64,000 bases of DNA from Neonectria sp. B-13 (Eukaryota > Ascomycota > Sordariomycetes > Hypocreales > Nectriaceae): positions 1 to 64,000 of the forward strand of contig NOKP01000023.1 of NCBI GenBank assembly GCA_002682825.1, given 5' to 3'. A program made the translations under genes and the position numbers. The notes below the pieces were generated by a model. It was not told the origin of the DNA. It did not search any database and was given only the letters and a program-made list of their open reading frames with translations. Positions 11,120-21,979 of the stretch are shown piece after piece. Each line of letters starts with the position of its first letter. Positions within the stretch are counted from its first letter, which is position 1.

Positions 11120-12132
11120 GTCAAAGTAATTCCTTCATAATTCACTTCTATATGTGCAACCTACATCTAGGTAGGTACAATTGACAATGCTTTGGGATGT
11201 TTTGGATAACTTGGTGTTGAAAATAGGACCACTATGCGGCGGCGCTATGTTCACAGGGAGTGATCGAGGTGATGTTCGTGTGTGGACTGGCGCCTACCCA
11301 CACTCATATTGCCTAGATGTATAACACTAGGCATCAACTAAGCATAACCATCTTGTTTCTGGGGATAGGTTCGGGTTTGTTTCTGGCACGGTGGGGGAGG
11401 TAACGCCCTTTACAGCAGACACCCTGTATGATGAGTTCAGAAAGGCTGGGGAGGTGCAAACTAACATGGCAGCCACTCAGCATGGTCTTTGTGAGAGTTA
11501 CATATCCTTAATACATTGCTATGAAGAGGAGGAGAAAATGGTCTTCGATATGGCTCGCGGGTTTCACCCCGCAAGCCAGGGCGACGCATGTGTACCATGG
11601 AGGCAAGAAGCGTCCACGAGGTGCTGGGAGACGAACGAAAGTCGGTTTCAGCGTGTGGGAGAAAGAGATCATCGAAAAATACAGGAGAACTGAGTTAGGG
11701 TACTCCGTTACGCGTCTGTAACTACACAACTTGATCGATATCGGTGAATATCTAGCACTGGGATACAACTTCTGCATATCAATCTAATTTTTGGGAGTCA
11801 CACTAGTATTTCAAATTCTGAACTTTGCAATTCTTTTCGATGTCCATATTCTTTCAGCCATGACGCCACTCAAGCATCTACTTGCAGACTATCGGGCGGG
11901 TCGCGCTCATTCAATATGCGAGTGGTTCTGGCAATCATGTAGCCACTAGCTTCAAAGCACAAGGTCGCACAATAGGCGAATGTTTCTTCCGAGGTCTTTT
12001 CAAGAATTAAGATCTTTTCTGGGGAACTTGGCAAGAGCAAAAGACAGCGCGTGGTGTGCATGAATTCCCGAGTGTTTCGTACAAGACACATAGAATGCCG
12101 AAGACTCACGTGCGACACTGACACATGTCCAC
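11120..12132. other. Spacer between the decayed gene and the NmrA-like gene
   Basis: About 1 kb. Frames at 11391-11693 and 11521-11721 overlap in different phases and show no domain; a 107-codon minus frame (11870-12193) runs over the regulatory sites. I see no gene. Confidence 0.45.
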
Positions 12133-12185
12133 CGGATACAAAATGCTTCCGCTGACGGATGCACATCGGATACAATTTGCGTCCG
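12133..12185. promoter_or_regulatory. Two CGG-N13-CCG sites before the NmrA-like gene
   Basis: CGGATACAAAATGCTTCCG lies at 12133-12151 and CGGATACAATTTGCGTCCG at 12167-12185, spaced 34 bp apart and 250-300 bp upstream of the ATG at 12433. An extra CGGATGCA half-site lies between them at 12156. Inverted CGG triplets with fixed spacing are the usual target of dimeric Zn2Cys6 regulators. A third, perfectly symmetrical version lies at 16019-16037 before the neighbouring Zn2Cys6 gene, which makes that protein the obvious candidate binder. That link is inference. Confidence 0.6.
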
Positions 12186-12432
12186 CTCAACACTAAGATG
12201 CGGACTTTAGTAATTTACCTACACAAATCTGGCGATGCGTTTCGAAACTCCGCAATGATGCCATTAACTTGATTCAACAGGTACAAACCATGTCGGTAGT
12301 ACTAGTGATGAGGCCTACAGAAAACGTATATAACACCTCCCGCGCCCACGACTCAAACTGAATTTTCCACCATCCAAATCATTTCGATCCTCATCTCCCC
12401 TCAATACCACCATCCAAGCTACATACCTCAAA

Positions 12433-13384
12433 ATGGCCTCTTTCCAAAACATCGCTCTTTTTGGCGTGAGTAAACTCATATCTGCTGTGGACTGTGGACA
12501 TGTGCTAACGAGTCCCAAAGAAAGGCAATCTCGGCACAGCCATCCTTGAACAGCTGATCAACAATGGCTTCACCGTCACCCTCCTCAGTCGTGATCCCTC
12601 CAACGTTAAAGACGTTCCCTCCGGCGTCCAAGTCCTGCAAGTCGATTACTCCTCCAAAGACAGCCTCGTCAAAGCACTTAAAGGGCAGGACGTCGCGATT
12701 GCGACACTCGGGACAGCTGGTTTGCCTGCGCAGAAGCTCATCATCGACGCCAGCATCGAAGCTGGGGTCAAGCGCTACATCCCATCCGACTTCGGCTCGT
12801 TCACAACGGACCCTAACGCACGAGATCTCCCACTGGTTCGCGGTTTCGCAGAGATTCAGGATTATCTGGGCGAAAAGGCTGATTCCGGTGCCATTGAGTA
12901 CACAATTTTCTCAGTGGGCGCCTTCCTGGAGTTTGTTCTTGCGTCTCCCCTCATCGCCGACCTAAAGCATCATTCGATGGAGCTTTACGATCAGGGCGTG
13001 AATGCCTTTAGCTCAACCGGGATTTCTACTATCGGCAAAGCCATTGCCAACGCCCTGAAAGTCCCGGACGCGACGAAGAACCGCAAGCTTCGTCTCCACG
13101 AGTTCGTCTTCACTCAGGCCAAAATTCTGGAGCTGGCCAAGAAAAATAGTCCTCCTGGGACTGAGTGGAAAGTGACTCACGTTGACGCCCAGGAAGTGCT
13201 AAGCCAGACCATTGAAAAGTCCAAGAATGATCCCACTGATGCCAGCGTTGCCTTTCCAATGATCAAGGCTGCGGTTCTGAGTGGCAAGTATCAGGCCGCA
13301 TACGACACAGTCGACAACGAGCTTCTGGGTATTCATCTTCTGACAGATGACGAGGTTGAAGCGAAGATTGCTGCAATTGTTTAA
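12433..13384 (+). CDS. NmrA-like / isoflavone-reductase-like NAD(P)-dependent oxidoreductase
   Basis: A soluble Rossmann-fold protein of 298 residues of the NmrA/isoflavone reductase group (atypical short-chain dehydrogenases), which bind NAD(P)H and reduce aromatic or phenolic substrates or act as redox sensors. Exon 1 (12433-12465) ends inside the nucleotide-binding loop; a 55-nt phase-0 intron (12466-12520, GTGAGT...AAAG) follows and exon 2 runs to the TAA at 13384. The joined loop reads LFGKGNLGTAI, a GxxGxxG-type motif, and is followed by VTLLSRDPSN, VDYSS and ATLGTAG. The block EAGVKRYIPSDFGS is characteristic of the fungal isoflavone-reductase-like group. The gene is convergent with the Zn2Cys6 regulator, about 200 bp away, and both have the same type of palindrome in their promoters. 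The substrate cannot be told from sequence. Confidence 0.88.
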
Positions 13385-13583
13385 CTTGACTTGGACGAAG
13401 TAGAGCACTCAACATGCGATGCTAACTACAGTCAAGTTCGGGGATAGAAATGAGATGCTGAATAGAGGCGGAAGTACCGATTGGTTTACTCGAGGTTATT
13501 AAATACCAGTAAGAAATGCTTCTCTCAACCATGGCTTTATAAGAAAACATCTTTCGTGATGTTCCTCCTTGTACGACAAAATT

Positions 13584-15889
13584 CTAAGCTGTGAACTCGA
13601 ACCCAAAGTTGTAAGAATCCGCCTTCAGAACGTCCGGCACAAACGGGCCATATGCATCATTGGGATCCCAACCAACCGCTAGCACCTTTGCGAATCCCAT
13701 AAGCACCTCGTTCTCGGAATCGGGCATATCGCTCATGAGACGTTGGGCAAGCGGCAAATAGTTTGTACGGGAGGCCAATATCTGGCAAAGGCGCTGGAAG
13801 TAATTAGACTCATTGACAGAGCGACTGATAGGGAAATATTGGCTTGATAATTACCTTACACAACTCCCCAGAGTCATATAAGTTCCTGCTTTTGCTGGCA
13901 ATTGTCAAAGGGTATTCTGGAAAGATTGCGGATCGTGCAACAAAGTGCATCTTGGTGCACCCTTCGACCATTTTATTCACATCACAGTCAAGGTCTTGTC
14001 TGATCCTTACTAGGTAGTCGACAAACTCCTCGATCGCCAGAACGCTTGATTCAGCGCTGGGGGCCTTCGGATCTCGAAGCACGTCGTAAAACAATAGCAA
14101 TACCATTGAGAGGGGATAGAGAAGCATACGCCTAGATTTGTGAGCTCATTCATTCGCCAAGTTGAGGAAGTAATTACCAGATGCAGGAAAACTGATCCTG
14201 TTCCGGTCGGATCGCGCTCAGCAGTCTTATTGTAGCGCGAGCTGACAATACGTCGCGTGGTAAGGGTGTCGTATCATTGGGATCGCCATCCTGGGCGGCG
14301 GCTCTCAGCGAAAATAGCGTGCATTTGGAATGGTAGTACTGGAAATTCAATAGAATAATCGAAAGAGGTAGCTGCTCGGGTATACTCTGGTCGATACCCA
14401 ATGGTCTAATTTCGTGTGGTAGACTTTGCCTCCAAAGCTCCAATTGGGTTTCAAATCGATTGAGAGGCTCAATATCTGGCATTAGAGCCCTCGGCTGGTT
14501 AGTATGCAGAAGGTATTGCTTGTGTATCTTGGACCGCGTAGTTGCAAGTCTGGCTTGGAAACCCAAGATACCGGCCTGCTCCTCAATCTGTCCGGCCATA
14601 GGCTCCGGTGGATCGTAACTTGGGAGCCTAAAAGGAAGATGATGATCATCGATGACAGGCAAAATCATCAGTCTATTCGACATTTCCACGTCAAGTGCGC
14701 ACATTGTCCAAAATGCTCGTAAGTTCAGTTCTGCCGGAATATTATGCCCTTGGTTTCGGATTGGAATCCCAGCCATTTGTGCTACCCTGACAGCCGACGT
14801 GATGAGGTGGGTAGCGAGGCGCATTTCGGCACAACCTTGGAGGAAGACTGCCATCAACACCAGTGCATGAAAGGACAAAACACTTGGGCCTCTCGTCACC
14901 AAGTATGGAAGCATGGAGAAGGCATTCTTGAAGTGGCTCCACATCATGGGTGAAAGCTGGGCCAAGCTCGAGTTCTCGGTCTTCCACTGCACCGCGATGG
15001 CTACCAGGGAGCTTGAAATAGCCAATAGCGTGGGCTCATATGCGGGATTGTCCTGCGAACTGTTGACAACCTGGTCCGTAAGGGCTTTGACGTATCCTGG
15101 GGTGAACAGTGGATACGTGTCGCCGACCTCTTCAGCAGTCGATGCAACCAGCCCCACAAGGTCTGCCTGGGGATGCAACGGGATGAACAACTTCATCGGG
15201 AAGGACCCTGTGTTGCCTGCTTTTGCGATCATCCTCATGTATGTAGATCGTGGCAGCTTTGATAGTTCTGGGAGACAGATGACACCTGGTCGTTTGGTAG
15301 TTTGACGCAGCTCAGATGTTGTAGTTGAAGATGTGGCGCTGGAAAATTGAACCTGCAGCGGCGGTATGCGGATAGATAACGGCAAGTTGTTGTCGTTCGT
15401 GGTTTGTGGGCTCTTCCCTCTCGCTTTGGGCAAGATTAGCCTCACAGCTGTGTATTACCCTTCCATGTGTGGTTCACTTACCATCAGATCCATCGCTGGA
15501 TCCTGCGTCTTCAGCCCGGGGGTCACCCTGAGACCGCAGCAATTGTTCCAGCTTTTCTAGCCGTTCCTCTAATTCACGGACATGTTCCTTGCTGTCGAAT
15601 TTGAGTCAACCAGCCGACTACTGGATAATTCACTAACACTTACCCCTTGCCTAGACCGCGACTTCGTCTTTGTTTGTAGGCACATTGAACGCCGCGCTTC
15701 GAGCATTGGGAGCACGTTGAGCCGTTGCCATCGCATTTGATTTTGCGACTCTGACAGGGGAGACATGCCTGTTTTTTGTGAGCTTATGCAACAGCAACGA
15801 AAGATTGGCCCGACTGAGCTAAGGGGGCTGACGTTCTCGATACGAGCACGAGCTTTTGAAGGCGCGTATGCTGTGGAAGTGTCTTCCAT
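13584..15889 (-). CDS. Zn2Cys6 transcription factor with fungal-specific regulator domain
   Basis: A nuclear regulator of about 670-680 residues. From the ATG at 15887-15889 a short exon leads through an intron of 46 or 64 nt (acceptor ends at 15769) to the zinc cluster CLPCQSRKIKC...CSQCSKRGVQC, exon 15644-15768. Exon 15482-15591 encodes a leucine-heptad linker (HVRELEERLEKLEQLL), a likely dimerisation coil. The next intron is ambiguous: acceptor at 15448 gives 34 nt, acceptor at 15418 gives a more normal 64 nt, and both keep frame. The main exon to 14178 carries the middle homology region with FHALVLMAVFLQGCAEM and LNLRAFWTMCALDVEMS. Exons 13855-14131 and 13584-13793 finish the protein. A perfect CGG-N13-CCG palindrome lies 130 bp upstream, suggesting autoregulation. 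The family is certain; the regulated pathway is inferred to include the NmrA-like neighbour. Confidence 0.85.
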
Positions 15890-16018
15890 ACTTCAATATT
15901 TTGTAGAAAGCCGAGGAGATTGAGTTGCAAAACGAAAATGCCTGGAATGGCCCATGATGTAGGCAAACAATTCCTCTCCTCGCGCGAGTGACAAATCCGG
16001 CATGAATTGTGGCTCCGC

Positions 16019-16037
16019 CGGATGCAAATTGCATCCG
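16019..16037. promoter_or_regulatory. Perfect CGG-N13-CCG palindrome before the Zn2Cys6 gene
   Basis: CGGATGCAAATTGCATCCG is a 19-bp perfect inverted repeat with terminal CGG/CCG triplets, 130 bp upstream of the start at 15889. It shares spacing and most inner bases with the two sites at 12133-12185. Autoregulation by the encoded zinc-cluster protein is the simplest reading, but it is untested. Confidence 0.6.
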
Positions 16038-18247
16038 CTAGCTTCGATTTCCACCATGTGCTGTGATTTGTTAATGGGCCCGTGCTGCCATCCCATTCGA
16101 CTTGGCGCCAGCGTTGTTCCCACCCAGAGGTGCACTGAATCAGCCAATCTTGGCACTATTCTAGTTACGTTAGATTTATCAAGTTCTTGTGAAAGACTGG
16201 ACATCGCGAGACGCGGTATCCTGACGCCAGCGAAATGCGCCATTGCCTCGCTCGCAGTGTCATCAATGTCCGTGTGTGTACTAAGGAGCGCCACGCCTTG
16301 TCATCACGGAGTTAATATGGGCATTCCACTGGAAGCAATATTTAAAATCAAGCTTTCGATAAGTGATGTCTACTACGAAAGAAATGACAAGAAATTCCCT
16401 TTCTTCCTTAAGATTTAACGCATTACCAATATCGCGACGAGATGCAGCCTAAGCTAAAGAGTTGGTACCGGTTGCGCGTGGGTTTGGCGCAATACAGACC
16501 ACAGCCTGACAGCCGCAGCGCGGGAGGGTCGCCACAAGCGAAGCCTTCATCAATTTCGAACGGGCAGGTAGAGAGGACTATGGAATAACTCGATACCTTC
16601 CTTCAATGCTCTATTCTTCCAGCTTCATCTACTCCTACACGAGTCTTCATGCTTAGTACGTCGGCTTTAATCCAGTTCTGTGATTATATGTGGACTTGGG
16701 GCTGAGCTGCTTTCTTCTCATGTTCCATCTTGATGAAACACACACCTCTTGTCTCCCTCCCTATCTTACCCTTAGCTTATGAATAACCACATACACACAA
16801 TAGTTGTACATCATGTGTACTACGCACGATGTCCTGCACAATATAATATGTTACCCTCAGCAACCACCAGATGAACACAAGCCCATGTGCATCCACACAG
16901 CACATGTGCACATCAGCGTCCTCCGCCACAATAGCGAGCCCACCACCGTACCACTGGTCTCCATTATACCACGGGCATCGCCTGTTGATAATACCACTCG
17001 GGCCTCGACTCGTCGAACCCGCTCGTTCTAGCACACACAACCCCGCCAGTCTTGTCCGTCCACCAAGAGCTAGCTCGTCTTTCTTCCTCGGCTCCTCGCC
17101 TTTGACTACCTTGGCCACGGCAACCTTGGACCCGCCGCGTGCGGAGGCAGGCCCACCATGAGACGCGCGCTATCGCTCCGATCCCGAGACGCCGTACTCG
17201 GAGTCCCTACTACGAACAGCCCCTCCCCATCGCAGTACAGCGACCCTGCCGTGCCGGTTCCGTCGAAATCATCATCGTCATCGTCCAAGCCTCCGCAGGA
17301 CATGCCGTGAGCTCTACCTGACGCCTAACCCACACTGTATCTGTCGTGTCGGTGCTGCTGCAGGCTGCAAGCGGGCTGCCCAGAGCGGGTCCCATTTCGC
17401 CCCAGTCGAGGTAATCGGCGTCATCCAACTCTTCGGTGCCGCCAGACACATAGTGCAGATTACATTGAGGAGGCCGTCATCGGGGGACGTCCACCATAGT
17501 TCGGTGTGTGTTGTCGAAGAGCGAAGCTCCGCCGGTGGTACGAGCGGCGTTGACGCTGGTGTACGTTACAGTAATCCAAGTAGTAATCAGTCATCGGGGC
17601 TTTGCAACGTGTTTCTAACAAGAATTCCGCAAGCAGACTCACGTGCAAGGCATCGATCCTTAGCGATAGCATATGTCAGGTCAGCTGACGGTATCTAGTA
17701 GGAGAATTAAAGGTTAGGCTGCGGCTCGATAGTTCCGATGACTGCCTATGGCGCCTGGATCCCCGTGTATCCAAAGCCAATGTATCCAAAGCCAGCCACA
17801 ACAAAGCAGATACTTGCTGAGCTTGTCGGTTGGTTGGTTCACGTTGACCTTTTTACCAGAGTACTGATTTATGAACGTTATGTCTCAGCTACAATAAGCA
17901 AGAAATGTCCCCAATCTCAGGATCTGTGATACTTAGCGACATTTAGGCCTAGCCGACAAGCGACTCTAAAGCGGGCCCACCTCGCCCACCTCCTTATCGC
18001 ACATCACTACCTACTGCACATCACGCTGCATATCGCTATTGCACGTCCTCTGTGCTGTTACACCAAGTATTGCAGACGATTTCTGGCCCCTAAGATCCAT
18101 TCGACGAGGATACAAAAGCGCTGATTACCCAAAGGTGATGAACAACACGAGGGTCGCGGTCTTCGACTTAAAACGAGATTTTCTTGCCCAGGCAGCTTTT
18201 CGGGTTTGGGTTCTAGGCCTGATCGGCATTTCAGTAGCTAGATCAGC
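16038..18247. other. Spacer without a recognisable gene
   Basis: About 2.2 kb. Many short frames overlap on both strands (16777-17700), a pattern of GC-rich non-coding DNA rather than a gene. A 133-codon minus frame (15893-16294) covers the regulator promoter and has no domain. No RNA gene was seen. Confidence 0.45.
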
Positions 18248-18767
18248 GAGGTACAGTAGTGAGGTACAATAGCGAGGTGCAATAGTGAGGTGCAATAGCG
18301 AGGTGCAGTGGTGAGGTGCAGTAACGAGGTGCAATAGCGAGGTGCAATAGCGAGGTGCAATAGTGATGTGCAATAGTGATGTGCAATAGCGAGGTGCAGT
18401 AGCGAGGTGCAATAGCGAGGTGCAATAGCGAGGTGCAATAGCGAGGTGCAATAGCGAGGTGCAATAGCGAGGTGCAATAGTGATGTGCAATAGTGAGGTA
18501 CAATAGCAAGGTACAGTGGTGAGGTGCAGTAGTGAGGTACAGTGGTAAGGTGCAATAGTGAGGTGCAATAGTGAAGTGCAGTAGTGAGGTATAGTGGTAA
18601 GGTGCAGTGGTAAGGTACAGTAGTGAGGTGCAATAGCGAGGTGCAATAGCGAGGTGCAATAGTGAGGTATAGTGGTAAGGTGCAGTAGTGAAGTGCAGTA
18701 GTGAGGTATAGTGGTAAGGTGCAGTGGTAAGGTACAGTAGTGAGGTGCAATAGCGAGGTGCAATAGC
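18248..18767. repeat. Minisatellite: 40 tandem copies of a 13-bp unit
   Basis: The unit is GAGGTGCAATAGC with variants at a few positions (GAGGTACAGTAGT, GATGTGCAATAGT, AAGGTGCAGTGGT). The 520-bp array equals exactly 40 units without visible gaps. Because 13 is not a multiple of 3 and the unit has no stop on the minus strand, all three minus-strand frames stay open and give artefactual proteins of 177-248 residues with a 13-residue period. Higher-order blocks of variant units recur, suggesting local re-duplication. No promoter or flanking domain supports coding. Confidence 0.92.
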
Positions 18768-19177
18768 GCATGAGGTGGTGCAGTAGAAAGATGGGACCAT
18801 ATAACCATTGATCTAACCAGCTTCAGCATTAGTGCTGCACTGTTCCGTCTCTGTAACTTTAGCGTTTGCAAGCGAAAAGCGCCACAACCCGCCGGGTTGC
18901 GGGCCTCTCCTGCCTCGCCGTCCGAACTCCCATGCCTTCCGAGTGGTCGCTTAAGTCATAAAATGCCCAGGCAGTCCTTACTTTAGTTTAGGATCCCAAG
19001 AAATTTCCATACCGTCTTTTTCGATCCTCACTACTTGTATGCTTACAACATCGAGAATGAGAAATTATAGCAGTTTTAACAGCCCCCAGTCAGTCCTCCT
19101 TCATCGCTCTCCAACAGGACTTGTCGCTCACACGAAAACGAAAGAGACTGACCAGTCTCCTGCCATCTTGAGACGAT
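18768..19177. other. Spacer between the minisatellite and the nuclease-like gene
   Basis: About 0.4 kb. It probably contains the promoter and 5' UTR of the gene starting at 19178. The 70-codon frame at 19039 is in another phase and lacks support, although an upstream 5' exon cannot be excluded. Confidence 0.4.
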
Positions 19178-20386
19178 ATGGAAATCACCCCACAGCCTCG
19201 CACTGGCTGCCTGCTTTCCATCTCGGCGTTTACTTCAGTGCGCAACCCTAAAGCTAGCTCTGGCCGCCCACGGTCCGAATCGCCCAAAAAGCAAATGATG
19301 AGTTTGCGCCTTGATGAGAAAGGCCTCGAGCTCCGACAATTAAACATTGGCACGGTACCAGATGCAGCCGCAGGCTTACTGAGTGTGCTGGGTGAAATTG
19401 GCCGAGGTCATGATATACTCCCCAATGAGTGGCGTGACAGGATCCTTCGGGATCACTCATCTCAACAGGGAGAGGTTTATTCGTGGAGATTCTCCTTCAA
19501 ACCCGTCGATGTACCCGATCGACTTCCTGGTAGAATACCATCATATGGCGAGGTGGAACAAATCGGGGACATGGCTAGAGAGTGCCTGGATTTCGGCCAT
19601 GACGAGTCAAGCTGGAACTGCGAGGTTCATCACCGGATCTTAAAGACTGTCTTTCGAGATCCTGGTAAAAACAAAAGCGGTGTCTTTAACATCGCTATTT
19701 GGTAAGTCTTTGAAGAAAACCTTACTTATCCCTACACATGCGGCATTGCTAACTTGTTCGACTCTGGTAGCACCACTGCCCGCCCACATCGTAGCTATCT
19801 TCCTCGTTTGACATCAGCCAGAATGGTAGACCTATGCGTATACGCCGACCTCAATGACAATGAAAGTTGGAGGGAAGGGCTAAAGACCCTGAGTCTTAAA
19901 ACACACACCCTATCAGTCAACCACACTGACTTTACACCACTTCAACTACGCCCGATCATGTTGAGTATCGAGACAAAGAAGCCCGGGGTGGAGCTAGAGA
20001 AGTCTAAGCTCCAGATGGGAGTCTGGCATGCGGCACAGTGGTCTTTCCTGAGGTCGGTAGTCAGACTTGCGCTACAATTCGAGGTAGCACCTCCAGGGTC
20101 GACCCTAGGTCCCTCGTTATTGGATGAGGCGGAACTTGACAGGCATGTAGACACCATACTGTCTCGTCTGGGCTTCATTCCAGGTGTTGTCGTCCATGGA
20201 CAGGAATGGCTATTTGTGATGTCAACACTCGAGAACCAGAAGACAATTTTGTGGACAGGGCGCAAATTTGGGAGTACGGAGAGTTTCATTGAGATCTACC
20301 AGATTGTAGCAGGTTTGCGGGAGCTCGGTGCGTGGGCGAGGGATGTCTATCTTCCCTGGTTTCAGAAGCATGTTTTGACTGGATGA
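19178..20386 (+). CDS. PD-(D/E)XK nuclease-like domain protein
   Basis: A 379-residue protein of the ascomycete PD-(D/E)XK nuclease-like family (Pfam PDDEXK_12 type). Exon 1 is 19178-19701; a 69-nt phase-2 intron (19702-19770, GTAAGT...GGTAG) is removed and exon 2 runs to 20386. The N terminus is polar and Ser/Pro-rich, as in relatives. The nuclease-fold part shows the motif order expected: SARMVDLCVYADL with the metal-binding Asp, then VNHTDFTPLQLRPIMLSIETK with the E-x-K pair, then LQMGVWHAAQW. A TGA lies in frame just before the chosen ATG, so this start is the first available unless another 5' exon exists. The role of the family is not established; nuclease activity is inferred from motifs only. 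It lies 410 bp from the minisatellite. Confidence 0.75.
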
Positions 20387-21979
20387 ATTGAGGATTTCGC
20401 GTGAGCTTATTAGAGATGATGTCTGGACTCAAGGACTTTGTTACGTTTTCACTGTTAAACTTAGAAATAGCTTAGAAATAGCTTATATGCGGGGGAACTT
20501 AAGTATGTCATAGCATTCAAGGAATCCCGATTGACTAAGCTACCGGTTTTAGCGTCCATTCTATCACTAAGAGGCTCCAAGGATCAGCGTGGAGATATGA
20601 AGGTTACCCACACCACAGTCACCCACAATCTATCACTTACGTCCAAGGGATGGATGAGAGACAGACCATGGAAGGCCCCAGTACGTGGATCCAGAATTGA
20701 TATGGACCATACCTCACGCCAATCGCTTGGGAGGCCGCAAACCGGCCGTGAGAAATTGGCTTTTCCTGCATGATATTTATAATATATCCCGCAACACAGA
20801 ACTACAGTGCGTTGACGTGGATTCTTGAGAATAGCTGTAGAGCGTAGTGAGTCTGAAAGTAGTCGTCTGCTAGACTCCGACGTTGGACTAACGATGAAGT
20901 GACCAACCCGTCGACTTCATTCCGCTGGGCACGCCTAAATGTCTCAACTTTCAAACACTCAAGTCAGCCCCGATCAACTCAGAATTCCCACGGAATGGCG
21001 TTTGCCTCAAATGTTACTCCCAGACTGCGGTGATGACTTACTGGCTTCAAGAGCGCCTCGCGGCACCACAGACGCCGTCGATGGCTTGACTCCTGCAAGC
21101 CTCGAAGGTAATGTAGAATTTCTTCGCGCGAAAGCAGTAATCTTCCATTGGGAACGCTGTAAACTGGCTGGTGCGCCGCCATGGTGCTTGATTCTAACTG
21201 GCGGCGAAAGAAGGAAAGGATCAACTAGGGGCGAAGCTGTATAGGTGGGATAGAAAATTGTATGTTTGTTCACAGAAAAGGTAAAAGAAATAACAAAGTT
21301 TGCATAGAGTGATGTGAACTGCTGTAGGTATAGAATAGACTTCTCGGCTCTGCGCCACCAAGGTTGAGCGCCCCAACCAAAACCCTAGGCTTTGTCAACC
21401 TTTGGCTGCCCCTAACTCCTCAAACTCGGAGAGTTGACGCAGCTGTAGCCGTGTGCGTATGGCTTATATTACAGGAAAAACTATGGCGCCTTATTCGTCA
21501 ATGGCTCCAGGTACCCAGCAGCGGCAATGCATTGCTTAATTCGTGGTGATATTGTGGTCTCGTTGGGGAGAATATGTGGAGAATATTTGCTATGAAAGGC
21601 CTGACACACAGAGAAACCCGGGATACACTGTTTCACGTAAGGGTTTTGTTCGTCCTCACAATGATGAGGTGGACAGGCCTAGCTAGTGCTCGTACAATAG
21701 AGTACGTTAGTATTCAGTTACTGTTTTCACTTGCTCATCAATACGGTAGAGGGTATTAGCGGCTTAGTCACAACTAGAATGCTGTGACTCGACAGCTTAT
21801 CTAAGCCACCGTGCCTCCTCCCCGAAAACAACGACAACATCCATCTCCAAGAGAACTAGCCTTCATCAAACACGGATCCTCCGACTCCTCCCCTGCAGCA
21901 CCATATCCATCGATAAAGCCAAAATCCTCAGACTCTCTGACTAATTCCACCACAGTCATATCCTGCGACAATCTTGACA
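20387..21979. other. Spacer without a recognisable gene
   Basis: About 1.6 kb between two plus-strand genes. Only short frames occur, in mutually overlapping phases. A small imperfect tandem duplication (CTTAGAAATAG twice) lies near 20459-20482. No gene or RNA is evident. Confidence 0.45.

Noticed and set aside
11391..11721. Two overlapping plus-strand frames of 66 and 100 codons
   Set aside because: They occupy the same DNA in different phases with no domain, and no splice signals connect them to a larger gene.
15893..16294. A 133-codon minus-strand frame upstream of the Zn2Cys6 gene
   Set aside because: It overlaps the regulator promoter and its palindrome, is in another phase and has no recognisable domain.
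18125..18871. Three overlapping minus-strand proteins of 177-248 residues with repeated LLHLAIAPRYCTS-like units
   Set aside because: They are translations of the 13-bp minisatellite in all three frames; there is no flanking domain or promoter evidence.
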